Origin: CAZDQL01 sp964507325
GTDB lineage: Bacteria; Planctomycetota; UBA1135; GCA-002686595
Reading direction: 5' to 3'
Assembly: GCA_964507325.1 (NCBI GenBank)
Contig: CAZDQL010000054.1
Location: forward strand, 1 to 42,454
Length of the DNA: 42,454 nt
The translations under genes were made by a program, and so were the position numbers. Shown one piece after another: positions 9,000-19,861 of this stretch. The notes under the pieces are model-generated. The model made no database searches, was not told the origin of the DNA, and saw only the letters and a list, made by a program, of their open reading frames with translations. Numbering within the stretch: the stretch's first letter is position 1; every line of letters begins with the position of its first letter.

Positions 9000-9090
9000 C
9001 GCGGACGGCCCCTTCCATCCGCCGGGCACTTCGAACTTCAGCGACGGATCGAGCGTGGTCTTCCAGTGGCTTCCAATCCTCCGTCGGTGA
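8998..9090 (+). pseudogene. Orphan 3' fragment of the shared secreted-protein C-terminal domain
   Basis: In one frame this stretch reads D-A-D-G-P-F, then G-T-S-N-F-S-D-G-S-S-V-V-F-Q. It aligns with the last residues of the protein encoded at 9160-10629 (R-D-R-G ... E-T-N-F-T-D-G-V-S-V-V-F-Q). The match begins at the carA stop codon and has no start or upstream domain. The frame runs seven codons past the expected end (TGG where a stop would be) to TGA at 9088. It is best read as the leftover 3' end of a deleted or recombined gene of the same family. Confidence 0.6.
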
Positions 9091-9159
9091 CCGCAGCGGG
9101 TCGACCGGGTACGGGGGTGGAGGCCTGGCCGCCCTCGAAACCTGCCATGGGAGGACCCC

Positions 9160-10629
9160 ATGCTCCGCACTGTCGGCCCGCTCATCGCGTCTGTCGTACT
9201 CGTCGCCTCTGCCACCGCTCAGTGCAACCGCACGAGATTGGAGGGCTAGGGAGTCGGCAAGTACGCGCACTTCGGACACGCCGTCGCCATCGACGGGGAT
9301 CTGGTCCTGGTCAGTACGGACAACTTCCCAGGGAGCGTGCGCCTGTTCGATGCCGCGACCGGGAAACAACGTGACAGGCTGAAGACCCCCCAGGGCCAGG
9401 GCTTCGCTCCCTTCGGTCAGAGCCTCGATCTCGAGGGTTCCCTGGCGGTCGTGGGCGCGACCGGATTCGAGGGCGCAGTGCACGTGTACGCCATGCCGGA
9501 GTGCGAATACCGCATGACCTTGCAGGTGCCCACCCTCGCATACGAAGACGAGTTCGGATCCAGCGTCGCCCTCTCGGGAACGCGAGTCGTTGCGGGCGCT
9601 CACCGGCGGGACAGCGCCGTGCATCAGGACTCGGGCGCGGCCTACCTCTTCGATCTGGCCTCGCCCGGGACCTTCGTCGAGCTGGTGCCTTCGCAGAGCG
9701 ACACCCACGCGATGTTCGGGCACTCGGTGGCGATCGGGGGACGGTGGGTCGTCGTGGGGGCTCCGCACATCGACGACGACTACGATCAGGGGGCGGCGTA
9801 CGTCTTCGACGCGGCGACCGGAGCGGAGCTCTTCCGGCTCACGCCACCATCGCCCTACTCCCACCACTTCGGGTCGAGCGTGTCGATCGACTCGGGTCGG
9901 GTGCTGGTCGGCAGCTACGGCCACCGGGCCTACCTCTACGATCTGGCCACCGGACAGAACCTCGCCGTGCTCGATGCCAACTGGGCTGGGTCCTGGATCG
10001 CGCTCCTGGCCGGGGATCTGGCCTACTTGGGGGGCCAGGGGAGGATCTCGGTGATCGACATCCCCTCACAGCGCCTCGTTGCGGAGATCCTCTCCACCAC
10101 GCCAGGGGGGGGGACGGATGGGCTCGGCGACTCCTTCGACGTGCGAGGACGACGCTTGGTAGTCGGTGCTCCGCGGTGGAAGTGGGGAGAGAAGGGGGGT
10201 GCCGCCTACCTGATCGATCGCTGTAGCCCTATCGGCACCAGCTACTGCGGACCCGCGGTGACCGGTCTCTCCGGGTGGCCCGCCCGACTCCTGGCCTTCG
10301 GCAGCGACTCGGTGGCGGACGACGACTTCCTGCTGCGCGCCGACCACGTCGGGGTCGACTACGCGGTCTTCCTCGCTTCCAACGGTCGGGACTTCCTCCC
10401 CGGCGCGGGCGGCAGCATGGGCAACTTGTGCCTCGACCGGAGCTCTCTCCGCCATCTGGGACCACCTCAGAGCGGTGGGCCGACCATTCACCGGAGGATC
10501 CAACTCGCCGATCTGGGCGTCCAACCGGGGGACACGCTGAACTTCCAGGTCTGGTACCGCGACCGCGGGGTCAGCTTCCCCGTGCACGAGACCAACTTCA
10601 CCGACGGAGTGAGCGTAGTCTTCCAATAG
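9160..10629 (+). pseudogene. Secreted FG-GAP repeat protein with in-frame TAG at codon 30
   Basis: An ATG at 9160, with GGGAGGA four bases upstream, opens a frame of 489 codons. A signal peptide (about residues 1-21, ending A-T-A-Q) precedes six or seven FG-GAP-like units such as F-G-H-A-V-A-I-D-G, F-G-S-S-V-A-L-S-G and F-G-H-S-V-A-I-G-G, each ending in a V-V-V-G-A strand. These form a beta-propeller at about residues 35-355. The last 130 residues are the C-terminal domain shared with the C25 peptidase at 20066-21760 (Y-C-G-P, G-S-D-S-V, W-Y-R-D-R-G, N-F-T-D-G-V-S-V-V-F). A TAG at 9247-9249 interrupts the frame right after the signal peptide; coding character is the same on both sides. One base change (for example from GAG) explains it. 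It may be a recent pseudogene, a sequencing error, or a readthrough site. Confidence 0.75.
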
Positions 10630-10643
10630 GCCGGATCTCGTAG

Positions 10644-10658
10644 CAGCCCACGGGGCTG
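10644..10658 (+). terminator. Hairpin after the FG-GAP gene
   Basis: CAGCCC-ACG-GGGCTG is a perfect 6-bp stem with a three-base loop, 15 bases after the stop codon. There is no U tract, so it may be an mRNA 3'-end stabiliser or a weak terminator. Confidence 0.35.
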
Positions 10659-10742
10659 TGGGAATACCGCCGCCGCCCGAGATGTGGTAGACATCCGCCC
10701 CCATTCTCTGGGCCACCCCACCCGCAGATCCGACGCGAGATC

Positions 10743-12965
<2,223 letters not shown>

Positions 12966-12993
12966 CGGCACCAGGTGCGGAACCGCCGCCTGG

Positions 12994-12999
12994 TACCGT
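12994..12999 (+). promoter_or_regulatory. Leaderless -10 element of the anSME gene (TACCGT)
   Basis: TACCGT ends six bases before the GTG start, and no ribosome site is visible. The same hexamer at the same distance precedes the GTG of the second sulfatase (33249-33254). Confidence 0.5.
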
Positions 13000-13005
13000 A
13001 CCGCC

Positions 13006-14235
13006 GTGGGGAAGCCCCTCAACTCGCTTCTGATCAAGCCGGCAGGTCCTGACTGCGACCTGGCCTGCGACTACTGCTTCTATCTCGAGAAGGCCCAGCT
13101 CTTCGGCGAGACCGCAGTCCATCGCATGAGCGATGCCGTGCTCGAGGAGCTGATGCGCCAGGTCTTCGCACAGGCCGGATCCGAGGTCGCCTTCGGCTGG
13201 CAAGGGGGCGAGCCGACCTTGATGGGAGTCGGGTTCTTCGAGAGAGCGGTGGAGCTGCAGAAGAGGTTCGCAAGCTCCGGTTCGGTACGCAACGGACTGC
13301 AGACCAACGGCCTACGCATCGACGAGAGCTGGATTCCTGTCCTCCGGCGCAACGACTTCCTGGTCGGGCTCTCCCTCGACGGACCGGCGCACGTCCACGA
13401 TCGCTATCGCAGGGCACGCAGCGGTGGCAGCACCTGGTCGCGCGTCGTGGACCGCGCCAAGTTGATGCTCGATGCCCATGTCGCCGTCAACGCGCTGTCG
13501 GTCGTCAACGACTACTCGGTCCGGTTCCCAGAGGAGATCTACGCCTTCCACAAGGAGCTCGGCTTGGACCACATGCAGTTCATCCCGGTCTCCGCGCCCT
13601 TCACCCTGTCGGCGGAAGCCTACGGGCACTTCCTCTGTGAGCTCTTCGACCTCTGGCAGGCCGACTTCTCGCAGGGTGCCCCGACCACGTCGATCCGGTT
13701 CTTCGAGTCGCTGCTCTACCCCTATCTGCACCTGCCTGCTCCCGACTGCACCCTCTTGAACGAGTGCGGCGTCTACCTGGTGGTGGAGCACAACGGCGAT
13801 GTCTTCCCCTGCGACTTCTTCGTGGAGTCCGCCTGGAAGCTCGGAAACGTCCTCCAGGGCAGCCTGATTCGGATGCTGAACTCCGAGCGGCAGAGGGAGT
13901 TCGGCCGCATCAAGTCCGCTCTCCCGGAGTCCTGCGGGGAATGTCGTTGGCTCTCCCTTTGCCGGGGCGGCTGCCACAAGGACCGCGCGACGGGAACCGC
14001 CGGTCGAGAGGAGAACTCCCTGTGCCAGGGTCTCAAGGCGTTCTTCGAGCATGCGGACAGCGGATTCCGCAGCTTGGCGGAGCAGTGGAGGGAGGATCAG
14101 GCCGCGCAGGAGATGGCCTACGCGCCGCAGGCCCGCGATCCCCGTGCGGCCGCACCCAGCGCCAGGGTCGGCCGCAACGCCCCCTGCCCCTGCGGGAGCG
14201 GCCTGAAGTTCAAGCGCTGCTGCGGTAGCGGATGA
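13006..14235 (+). CDS. Anaerobic sulfatase-maturating enzyme (radical SAM/SPASM) with SEC-C tail
   Basis: This radical SAM enzyme would convert the active-site Cys (or Ser) of sulfatases to formylglycine. The AdoMet cluster motif is C17-x3-C21-x2-C24 (C-D-L-A-C-D-Y-C), preceded by S-L-L-I-K-P-A-G as in known anSMEs. Further features are the G-W-Q-G-G-E-P-T-L and Q-T-N-G segments and S-L-D-G-P. A SPASM Cys set for two auxiliary clusters includes C-N/G-V-Y, C-D-F-F-V and C-G-E-C-R-W-L-S-L-C-R-G-G-C. The last 24 residues are a SEC-C zinc motif (P-C-P-C-G-S-G ... F-K-R-C-C-G), giving 409 residues. It converges on a sulfatase gene with a 13-bp gap, which supports the role. The start is GTG at 13006 with a TACCGT hexamer six bases upstream. 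Confidence 0.92.
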   Translation: MGKPLNSLLIKPAGPDCDLACDYCFYLEKAQLFGETAVHRMSDAVLEELMRQVFAQAGSEVAFGWQGGEPTLMGVGFFERAVELQKRFASSGSVRNGLQTNGLRIDESWIPVLRRNDFLVGLSLDGPAHVHDRYRRARSGGSTWSRVVDRAKLMLDAHVAVNALSVVNDYSVRFPEEIYAFHKELGLDHMQFIPVSAPFTLSAEAYGHFLCELFDLWQADFSQGAPTTSIRFFESLLYPYLHLPAPDCTLLNECGVYLVVEHNGDVFPCDFFVESAWKLGNVLQGSLIRMLNSERQREFGRIKSALPESCGECRWLSLCRGGCHKDRATGTAGREENSLCQGLKAFFEHADSGFRSLAEQWREDQAAQEMAYAPQARDPRAAAPSARVGRNAPCPCGSGLKFKRCCGSG

Positions 14236-14248
14236 GGGAACGCGACGG

Positions 14249-15733
14249 CTACCGGCCGCCTTGCAGGCGCCGCACCACGTAGACCTCCTCGGGAACCAGC
14301 TCGCGCACGCGCGCTCGCAGATCGTCCGCGTGAGCGGCGTGGCCCCGATCGGCGATCAGGTTGTGACGCTCCTCGGGGTCCCCGTCGAGGTCGTAGAGCG
14401 CCTCCTCGTCCGGCGCGTTCCCGACGAACTTCCAGCGACCGATGCGCAGGCTCGTCGCCAGCGCCGCGCGCGGAACGGTGACGTGGCTCTCCCGGCGGAA
14501 GTACATCTCGCAGAGCGCCTCCTCGGGCGGCCCGTCGCCCGCCTGCTCCCCCACGAGCTCGGGGAGCGGAGCCCCGGACAGGCCCGCTGGCTGCGGCAGC
14601 CCGGCGAGCGCGAAGAGACTCGCCAGCAGGTCGAGGTGCTGCGCGACCCTCTCCACGCGCTCCCCCGCGCGCGCGCCGTCGGGGAAGCGGATGATTGCGG
14701 GCACGCGACAAGCCGGCTCGTAGAGGGTGAACTTCCCGATCAGGCCGTGGTCGCCCAGCATCTCGCCGTGGTCGGAGGTGTAGACGACGAGCGTCTCCTC
14801 GTCGGGGTAGAGCTCCTCGACCGCCCGCAGCAGCTCACCGATCCAGTGATCGGTCCAGGACACCGAAGCGTGGTAGGCGCGCGCCAGATCGTGCAGCTCC
14901 TCGGGGGTGAGTCGATCGGCGCCGGTGGAGAGGCGCATGTCGCGGGCGAAGCCCGGTAGTGCCGCAAGGTCCTCCGCCGTCGTGGGACCCCAGTGACGCA
15001 CGTCCACTCCGCGGAAGCGCTCGAGCCACTCCGGAGCGGGGAAGCGCGGCGGGTGCGGCTGCACGAAGCTCGCCCACAGGAAGAAGGGCGACGCGCGATC
15101 GTGGTCGGTGAGGAAGCGCCGCGCCTCGGCGACCACCGCGGGCTCCATCTGGAACTCGTTCGCCGCCGGCGGATCGAGGCGCGGGTTGGCCGCCAGCACC
15201 CACTTGGTGTGGTGCGCGAGCTCGGGCGGGGGGGACTCGACGAGGTGGTCGCCCGGGTGGCCGGCGCCGGGGTGTGTCTGCTTCCACGCGCGGTACAGAG
15301 CCGACTTCTCCTGCACGACGTCGAAGTCGTGTGTCGCCATGTGCGCCTTGCCGATCATGGCCGTGCGGTAGCCGTGGCGGCGCCAGTGGCGGGCGAGGGT
15401 GGGGAGGTCGGCGGGGAAGCCGGCGACGTTCCCGAACCAGCCGTGCTCGTGGGAGCGCTGCCCGGTGATCAGGCTCTGACGCGAGGGGACGCAGAGGGGG
15501 TTGTGGCAGTAGAGCCGATCGAGCGTGATGCCCCTGCGCGCCAGACGATCGAGGTTCGGGGTGTGGGCGTGGCGATCGCCGGCGAAGCCGGCCAGGTCGG
15601 CCCGGTGCTGATCGGAGATCAGGAAGAGCACGTTCGGGCGTCGCCGCGGTCCACCCGCGCAGCCCGCGACGCTCGCCCCCAGGGCCAGGGCCGAGGCCCC
15701 GGCGAGCACGTCACGACGGGTGGGAGAGGCCAT
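14249..15733 (-). CDS. Sulfatase (Cys-type, Tat-exported, formylglycine-dependent)
   Basis: The 494-residue protein is a type I sulfatase of the alkaline phosphatase superfamily. It starts with a Tat-like signal (T-R-R-D-V-L, hydrophobic 11-24) ending in a possible lipobox Cys (V-A-G-C, C25). The core starts with P-N-V-L-F-L-I-S-D-Q-H, where D41 and Q42 are metal ligands. The formylglycine site is C81 in C-V-P-S-R (81-85), followed by T-G-Q-R-S-H-E-H-G. Later blocks are G-K-A-H-M, Y-T-S-D-H-G-E-M-L-G-D-H-G and K-F-T-L-Y-E. It would release sulfate from a sulfated glycan outside the cytoplasm, after Cys-to-formylglycine conversion by the neighbouring radical SAM enzyme. It lies 42 bases downstream of the SGNH gene on the same strand. 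A TACACT hexamer eight bases before the ATG may give it its own start. Confidence 0.94.
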   Translation of the reverse strand: MASPTRRDVLAGASALALGASVAGCAGGPRRRPNVLFLISDQHRADLAGFAGDRHAHTPNLDRLARRGITLDRLYCHNPLCVPSRQSLITGQRSHEHGWFGNVAGFPADLPTLARHWRRHGYRTAMIGKAHMATHDFDVVQEKSALYRAWKQTHPGAGHPGDHLVESPPPELAHHTKWVLAANPRLDPPAANEFQMEPAVVAEARRFLTDHDRASPFFLWASFVQPHPPRFPAPEWLERFRGVDVRHWGPTTAEDLAALPGFARDMRLSTGADRLTPEELHDLARAYHASVSWTDHWIGELLRAVEELYPDEETLVVYTSDHGEMLGDHGLIGKFTLYEPACRVPAIIRFPDGARAGERVERVAQHLDLLASLFALAGLPQPAGLSGAPLPELVGEQAGDGPPEEALCEMYFRRESHVTVPRAALATSLRIGRWKFVGNAPDEEALYDLDGDPEERHNLIADRGHAAHADDLRARVRELVPEEVYVVRRLQGGR

Positions 15734-15741
15734 CGCCTGAG

Positions 15742-15747
15742 AGTGTA
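15742..15747 (-). promoter_or_regulatory. Candidate -10 element of the first sulfatase (TACACT)
   Basis: On the minus strand TACACT ends eight bases before the ATG, and no good ribosome site is present. It sits in the 42-bp gap after the SGNH gene, so the sulfatase may have a promoter of its own as well as readthrough. Confidence 0.4.
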
Positions 15748-15775
15748 GCCGACGGAGGAGCCTCCCCTAGGCCAT

Positions 15776-16960
15776 CTAGAGCGCCAGCTCCTCCCGCAGC
15801 CAGCCCCACACCGCGGCTGCCACCTCCCCGTTCGTGGCGGGGTTGAAGTGGGTCTTGCGGTAGGCCGGCTCACCCCGGTCGAGGCGGGCGCGGACCAGGC
15901 CGAAGAGATCCAGGTAGGGGATCTCGCGTTGCTCGAGAGCTTCCACCAAGAGCACCAAGCGCCGCTCGGGGTCGTTGATGTCCCCCTTGGTCGGGTACAG
16001 GATCACCCCGGCGAAGCGCGCACCGCCTTCGAGGGCCTCCCGGTGGAACGCCTCGAGCAGTGCCAGGGAGACCTGGAACGGCTCCCCCTCGGGCCGGCGC
16101 CATTCCTGGTGCCAGCGCCGCCGGCGCTGGGTGTCCTTGCGCGAGTTCAGAGCCGCCAGCACGTTCAGCCACTCCCCTGACTCCTCGCGCGGCGCCCACC
16201 ACTCGTGGGGCGCCATGTCGATCCCCAGGGAGCCGTCCACCGCCGCTTGGTAGAGCTCCACCTCGGTCGCGTAGGGCTGGGGCTGGAGCTCGAGCCTGCC
16301 CTCCTTCAAGATGAAGCGCGGTTTCACCAGGGGTTCGCCGCTGCCGCGGGCGTACACCGGTCTCAGGCGGTTGACGTTGCGAGCGATGTTCTCGGAGAGC
16401 ATCCCCATCAACACCACGTCGGAGCTCAACTGCTCCCAGGTGTCGCGGAAGCGCAAGAGGGCCTGGTCCGTCCCCCACCCCCCCACACCCAGGTTGATCA
16501 CCTCCAGTGCCCCCCCGGCCTGGACCTCGAGCTGGGCGGGCCAGGTGTCGTCGTCGTCGACTTCGCTGCCGTAGGTGAAGGACTCTCCGTAGCACGCCAG
16601 CCGCAGGGCGCCCTCCGGAGGCCTCTCCCCCACCTCGCGCCCCCCACGAGCCCCGATCGAGCTGAAGCTCACCCTGTAGCCCCCGTGATCACCCTCGCCC
16701 CCGGGCACGTTGGCCCAGCCGTAGCGCGCCGAGAAGCGGTTGAAAACGTGGGGGGAGATGGCGCCCGCTTTCAGACGGGCGAGGCGCGCCCTCCACTTCT
16801 GGACCAGCTTCTCCTCGGGCTCGTAGACCGAGCGAATCTCCTCCCCCTCCTCGGTGATCACGGTGCGCGGACCGCGGGGCGCCTGCGCACGGAACCAGAG
16901 CTCAACAGCCAATAGCGCGACTAGGACGCTGGCGACCGCGAGTCCGAGCCTCTTCCACAT
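15776..16960 (-). CDS. Membrane-anchored SGNH/GDSL-like hydrolase
   Basis: The 394-residue protein has an N-terminal hydrophobic segment (about residues 5-22; signal anchor or peptide) and an SGNH hydrolase-like core. Block I is Y-G-E-S-F-T-Y-G, where the usual G-D-S is G-E-S, with S at about 132. Block II is N-L-G-V-G-G-W-G-T-D-Q. A late H-F-N-P-A-T-N-G supplies the block V His (and Asn where Asp-x-x-His is usual). The family hydrolyses ester bonds, often acetyl groups on glycans. Between the sulfatase and rhamnosidase genes, a glycan acetylesterase is a reasonable inference. The Glu replacing Asp in block I and the atypical block V mean activity is uncertain. The ATG has a TAGACT hexamer six bases upstream. 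Confidence 0.75.
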   Translation of the reverse strand: MWKRLGLAVASVLVALLAVELWFRAQAPRGPRTVITEEGEEIRSVYEPEEKLVQKWRARLARLKAGAISPHVFNRFSARYGWANVPGGEGDHGGYRVSFSSIGARGGREVGERPPEGALRLACYGESFTYGSEVDDDDTWPAQLEVQAGGALEVINLGVGGWGTDQALLRFRDTWEQLSSDVVLMGMLSENIARNVNRLRPVYARGSGEPLVKPRFILKEGRLELQPQPYATEVELYQAAVDGSLGIDMAPHEWWAPREESGEWLNVLAALNSRKDTQRRRRWHQEWRRPEGEPFQVSLALLEAFHREALEGGARFAGVILYPTKGDINDPERRLVLLVEALEQREIPYLDLFGLVRARLDRGEPAYRKTHFNPATNGEVAAAVWGWLREELAL

Positions 16961-16966
16961 CGGGTC

Positions 16967-16972
16967 AGTCTA
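16967..16972 (-). promoter_or_regulatory. Leaderless -10 element of the SGNH gene (TAGACT)
   Basis: On the minus strand TAGACT ends six bases before the ATG. It shares the 80-bp divergent region with the cupin gene, whose own TACAGT hexamer sits at the mirror-image distance from its start. Confidence 0.5.
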
Positions 16973-17028
16973 TCCCACCGCTGGACCACCGGCATCGGCG
17001 AGTTCGGGCAATCAGGAGGGAGGCTGGC

Positions 17029-17034
17029 TACAGT
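17029..17034 (+). promoter_or_regulatory. Leaderless -10 element of the cupin gene (TACAGT)
   Basis: TACAGT ends six bases before the ATG. A GGAGGGAGG run lies just upstream of the hexamer, too far from the ATG to be the ribosome site and probably outside the transcript. Confidence 0.5.
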
Positions 17035-17040
17035 GTCGCC

Positions 17041-17415
17041 ATGCAGAAGCCGGAGAAGATCGACCCCCGCGCCAAGCTCGCCACCTTCGACGCGGCCTGG
17101 ACCCCCAAGATCGTCGCGAGTCTCAACGGGCAACACGTCAAGGTGGCCCATTTCGAGGGGGAGTACGTCTGGCACAGCCACGCCGAGGAGGACGAGCTGT
17201 TCATGGTGCTGGAAGGGCGCGTCGACATCGCGCTGCGGGAGGGTGTGGTCGAGCTCTCTCCCGGGGAGATGTGCGTGGTGCCGCGGGGCGTCGAGCACAA
17301 GCCGGTCGCGCGGGAACGGGCCCAGGTGCTGCTCTTCGAGCCCGCGACGACGCGCAACACGGGAGACAGGGAGCATCGCCACACCATCGAACCGGACGAT
17401 CTCGAGTGGATCTGA
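17041..17415 (+). CDS. Small cupin-domain protein
   Basis: The 124-residue protein is a single-domain cupin. Motif 1 is H-S-H-A-E-E-D-E-L-F-M-V-L-E-G, giving two His and a Glu metal ligand. Motif 2 is P-G-E-M-C-V-V-P-R-G-V-E-H, giving the third His. Such proteins are metal-binding beta-barrels, often isomerases, dioxygenases or sugar-binding regulators. The substrate cannot be read from the sequence. It is divergent from the SGNH gene (80 bp apart) and convergent with the rhamnosidase (6 bp apart), so a sugar-related job is only suggested by its neighbours. No signal peptide is present. Confidence 0.88.
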   Translation: MQKPEKIDPRAKLATFDAAWTPKIVASLNGQHVKVAHFEGEYVWHSHAEEDELFMVLEGRVDIALREGVVELSPGEMCVVPRGVEHKPVARERAQVLLFEPATTRNTGDREHRHTIEPDDLEWI

Positions 17416-17421
17416 GGGCGC

Positions 17422-19851
17422 TCAGCGCCGCCGCTCGAGCCGCAGCCCTTCCGTCTCCTCGAGCAGCAGCGCGTAGCCGGCGGGGACGGAGACCGAGTAG
17501 CGCAGGACGTCGCCGTGGCGCTGCCAGCCGAGCTCGATCCGCCCGTCCGGAGTGGGGATCACCCCCTCGCACCAGGCCAGGTCGACGTCGGGGAAGCGCA
17601 GGCTGATCCTGCGCGCGATCGGATCGACGCTGCGCAGCCCCAGCGCGTCGCGCAGCAGCACGTGCGCGGCGTGCGAAGCGAATCCATGATTGCAGCTCGC
17701 GTAGTCCCCCTGGTTCTCCCACAGCGTGCCGGTGCGCTCGGCCATGTAGTGCAGGTACTCGATCGACTCGTCGAGGAGCTGCCGTTGATGCCCGTGGCGG
17801 GAGAGGAGCTCCAGCCGCAGGACGTTGCCCACGAAGGCGTTGGCGGGGTGGACGTCGGGCCAGAGCCCCCGCGCGGCCCGCGTCGGCCCGAAGTCCTCCA
17901 CGAGCCTGCGCCAGAGCTCGGGGTGGCTCTGCGGCGTGGCGACGTCGAAGAAGAACGCGAAGTACTGGCAGACCTCGCTGCGATTCTCCGTCCTGACGAG
18001 GGCGTCCTCCCGCCGCTCTGCGTTGTCGACGAAGAACTCGCCGTCGAAGGCCTGGGCGCGGATCGTCTCGCGCACCGCCGCCGCCTCGGCCGCGAGGGCG
18101 GGCAGCTCGTAGAGGGTGGCGGCCGCGTCGAGGGTCGCCGCCCAAAGCATGTTCGAGGGGTAGTTGACGTCCTGTACGAACGCGTTCGCCCGCGACCACT
18201 CGATGAACACCCAGCTCGGCAGCCGCTCGAGCAGCCCGTCTGCGTTGCGATGGGTGCGCATCAGCTCGAGCAGGGCCAGGACGCGGGGGCGCAGCCCGTC
18301 GACCGTCCCCCGGTCATCGCTGCGCGCCGCGTACTCCTCGAGCTCGAGCACGAACCACAGTGCCCAGTTCGGGATGTACACCCCGTCGTCGTGGTCGGCG
18401 GGGTAGCACATCGGCAGCATCCCCTGCGGCAGGTGCTCGAAGCGCTCGGGCAGGAGGAAGTTCTCCAGGAAGTTGCGCTCGACGCACGTGTCGCCGCAGA
18501 GGTCGAAGGCGGCCCGCGCGGTGAAGAAGCTGTCGCACAGCCAGCCCGCGCGCTCGCGCGAGGGGCAGTCCATGAAGAGGTCCACGGCGTTCTGGCGGAA
18601 GGTCTCGCGCGCGGCCTCGAAGATGCGGACGAGGCGCGCGTCGCTCGCCGCGAAGCGCGCGCGGTCGGCGTCGGGATTGACGTACTCCCTGAGCGAGACG
18701 CCGGAGACGGTACAGCGGCCGGAGACGGCCAGGATCTTCAGGGCGCGCAGGGTGTAGGGCTCGATCGACTCGAAGGCGTACTCGCCCGGCTCCAGGTCGA
18801 TGGTGATGGCGTTGACGCACCCGAGCCGCCGCCAGTTCACGTCGCCGTCGCGCAAGAGCTCGTCGAAGGTCAGGTGCAGCCGGGCGGGCTCCTCGCAGCG
18901 CAGGCGGGCTCCCAGAAAGCCGGTCAGGTTGGTGCCGAAGTCGAGGACGTGGAAGGTCCGCGCGTCGAGGGGCAGTGCGACGTGCGGGTCGTAGGGACCG
19001 CCGTGGGGCACGCGGGTCTCGTCGGCGATCCGCTGCAGCTCGAGGGAGGCGACGACCTCCAGCTCGGGCTCCGGATAGCCGCCGAGACGCGGTCCGATCT
19101 GGGTGAGGGCGCGGTCCTTCCAGGGCTCTTCCACCTCCATGTCGGTGCGCAGGGTGCCCGAGGCGACGTGAAGCGTCGGCTGACGGAGCGCGAAGTCGGG
19201 GTAGGGCACGCGCCGCGGAAGCAGCGTCGGCAGGGGTCGCTCCTCGAGCTCCAGATCGCCGGGCGTAGCTGCGAGTGCCGTGCGCCAAGCGTCGAAGCCC
19301 GGGGCGAGGCGGTAGACCTCCGCGAAGGGCCGCTGGAAGCTGTAGCGCTGCGCGCGTTGCACGCGCTCGTCGAGAATGCGCGCGTCGAAGGGCGGTCCAT
19401 CGATGCCGGTGGGCCGCGTCGCCGCGAGCACGCGCTCCCCGGCGACCACCTCAGCCAGCAGGAACGATGGCGAGTCGAGCAGGTAGTAGCTGTTGACCGC
19501 GTAGCCCGCCACCTCGACCGCGAGGACGTCGGGACCCTCGCGCAGGTACGGCGTCAGGTCCCACTCGTCGACGCGCGCCGTTCCGTGCGCCCCGCGGGCC
19601 GGTCCATGTCCGACGAAGTGCCCGTTGCAGCTCGCGCGGTACAGAGAGGCGGCGGTGATGCGCAGGCTCGCCTCACCGGTCTCTTCCTCCAGGACCGCCC
19701 GGAAGCCCACGCTCAGATTGCGCTCCTCCGCGCGTCCCGTCGGCCAGACGGGGTGCGCTTCGACGAAGCCAGGCTCGTCGAAGGCGTGCGCGCGGGGCGC
19801 CAGCAGGCAGAGGATCGAGACCAGGAGCCAATGCGCGGCGTGCCTTCCCAT
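17422..19851 (-). CDS. GH78-like alpha-L-rhamnosidase, secreted
   Basis: The 809-residue protein starts with a signal peptide (about 1-22, ending P-R-A-H-A). It has beta-sandwich domains with W-P-T-G-R, F-R-A-V-L-E-E-E, and L-Y-R-A-S-C-N-G-H-F-V-G-H-G-P-A-R-G near the start. The latter matches the rhamnosidase N-terminal 'Y-x-x-x-x-N-G-x-x-V-G' carbohydrate-binding region. The (alpha/alpha)6 barrel carries the family signature D-C-P-S-R-E-R-A-G-W-L-C-D-S (GH78 has D-C-P-x-R-x-E-R-x-G-W-x-G-D). Later come Y-P-S-N-M-L-W-A and C-N-H-G-F-A-S-H-A-A-H, then a C-terminal beta-sandwich. It would release terminal L-rhamnose. The inner ATG (19851) was chosen because the signal peptide starts there; the frame is open 18 codons upstream. 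A TTGACA/TAGACC promoter lies just ahead of this ATG. Confidence 0.85.
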   Translation of the reverse strand: MGRHAAHWLLVSILCLLAPRAHAFDEPGFVEAHPVWPTGRAEERNLSVGFRAVLEEETGEASLRITAASLYRASCNGHFVGHGPARGAHGTARVDEWDLTPYLREGPDVLAVEVAGYAVNSYYLLDSPSFLLAEVVAGERVLAATRPTGIDGPPFDARILDERVQRAQRYSFQRPFAEVYRLAPGFDAWRTALAATPGDLELEERPLPTLLPRRVPYPDFALRQPTLHVASGTLRTDMEVEEPWKDRALTQIGPRLGGYPEPELEVVASLELQRIADETRVPHGGPYDPHVALPLDARTFHVLDFGTNLTGFLGARLRCEEPARLHLTFDELLRDGDVNWRRLGCVNAITIDLEPGEYAFESIEPYTLRALKILAVSGRCTVSGVSLREYVNPDADRARFAASDARLVRIFEAARETFRQNAVDLFMDCPSRERAGWLCDSFFTARAAFDLCGDTCVERNFLENFLLPERFEHLPQGMLPMCYPADHDDGVYIPNWALWFVLELEEYAARSDDRGTVDGLRPRVLALLELMRTHRNADGLLERLPSWVFIEWSRANAFVQDVNYPSNMLWAATLDAAATLYELPALAAEAAAVRETIRAQAFDGEFFVDNAERREDALVRTENRSEVCQYFAFFFDVATPQSHPELWRRLVEDFGPTRAARGLWPDVHPANAFVGNVLRLELLSRHGHQRQLLDESIEYLHYMAERTGTLWENQGDYASCNHGFASHAAHVLLRDALGLRSVDPIARRISLRFPDVDLAWCEGVIPTPDGRIELGWQRHGDVLRYSVSVPAGYALLLEETEGLRLERRR

Positions 19852-19861
19852 CGTGAGCGGA

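Noticed and set aside
9247..9249. Pyrrolysine at the TAG of the FG-GAP protein
   Set aside because: Pyrrolysine use is confined to special methylamine and related proteins, and nothing in the window supports it. A point mutation or sequencing error is simpler.
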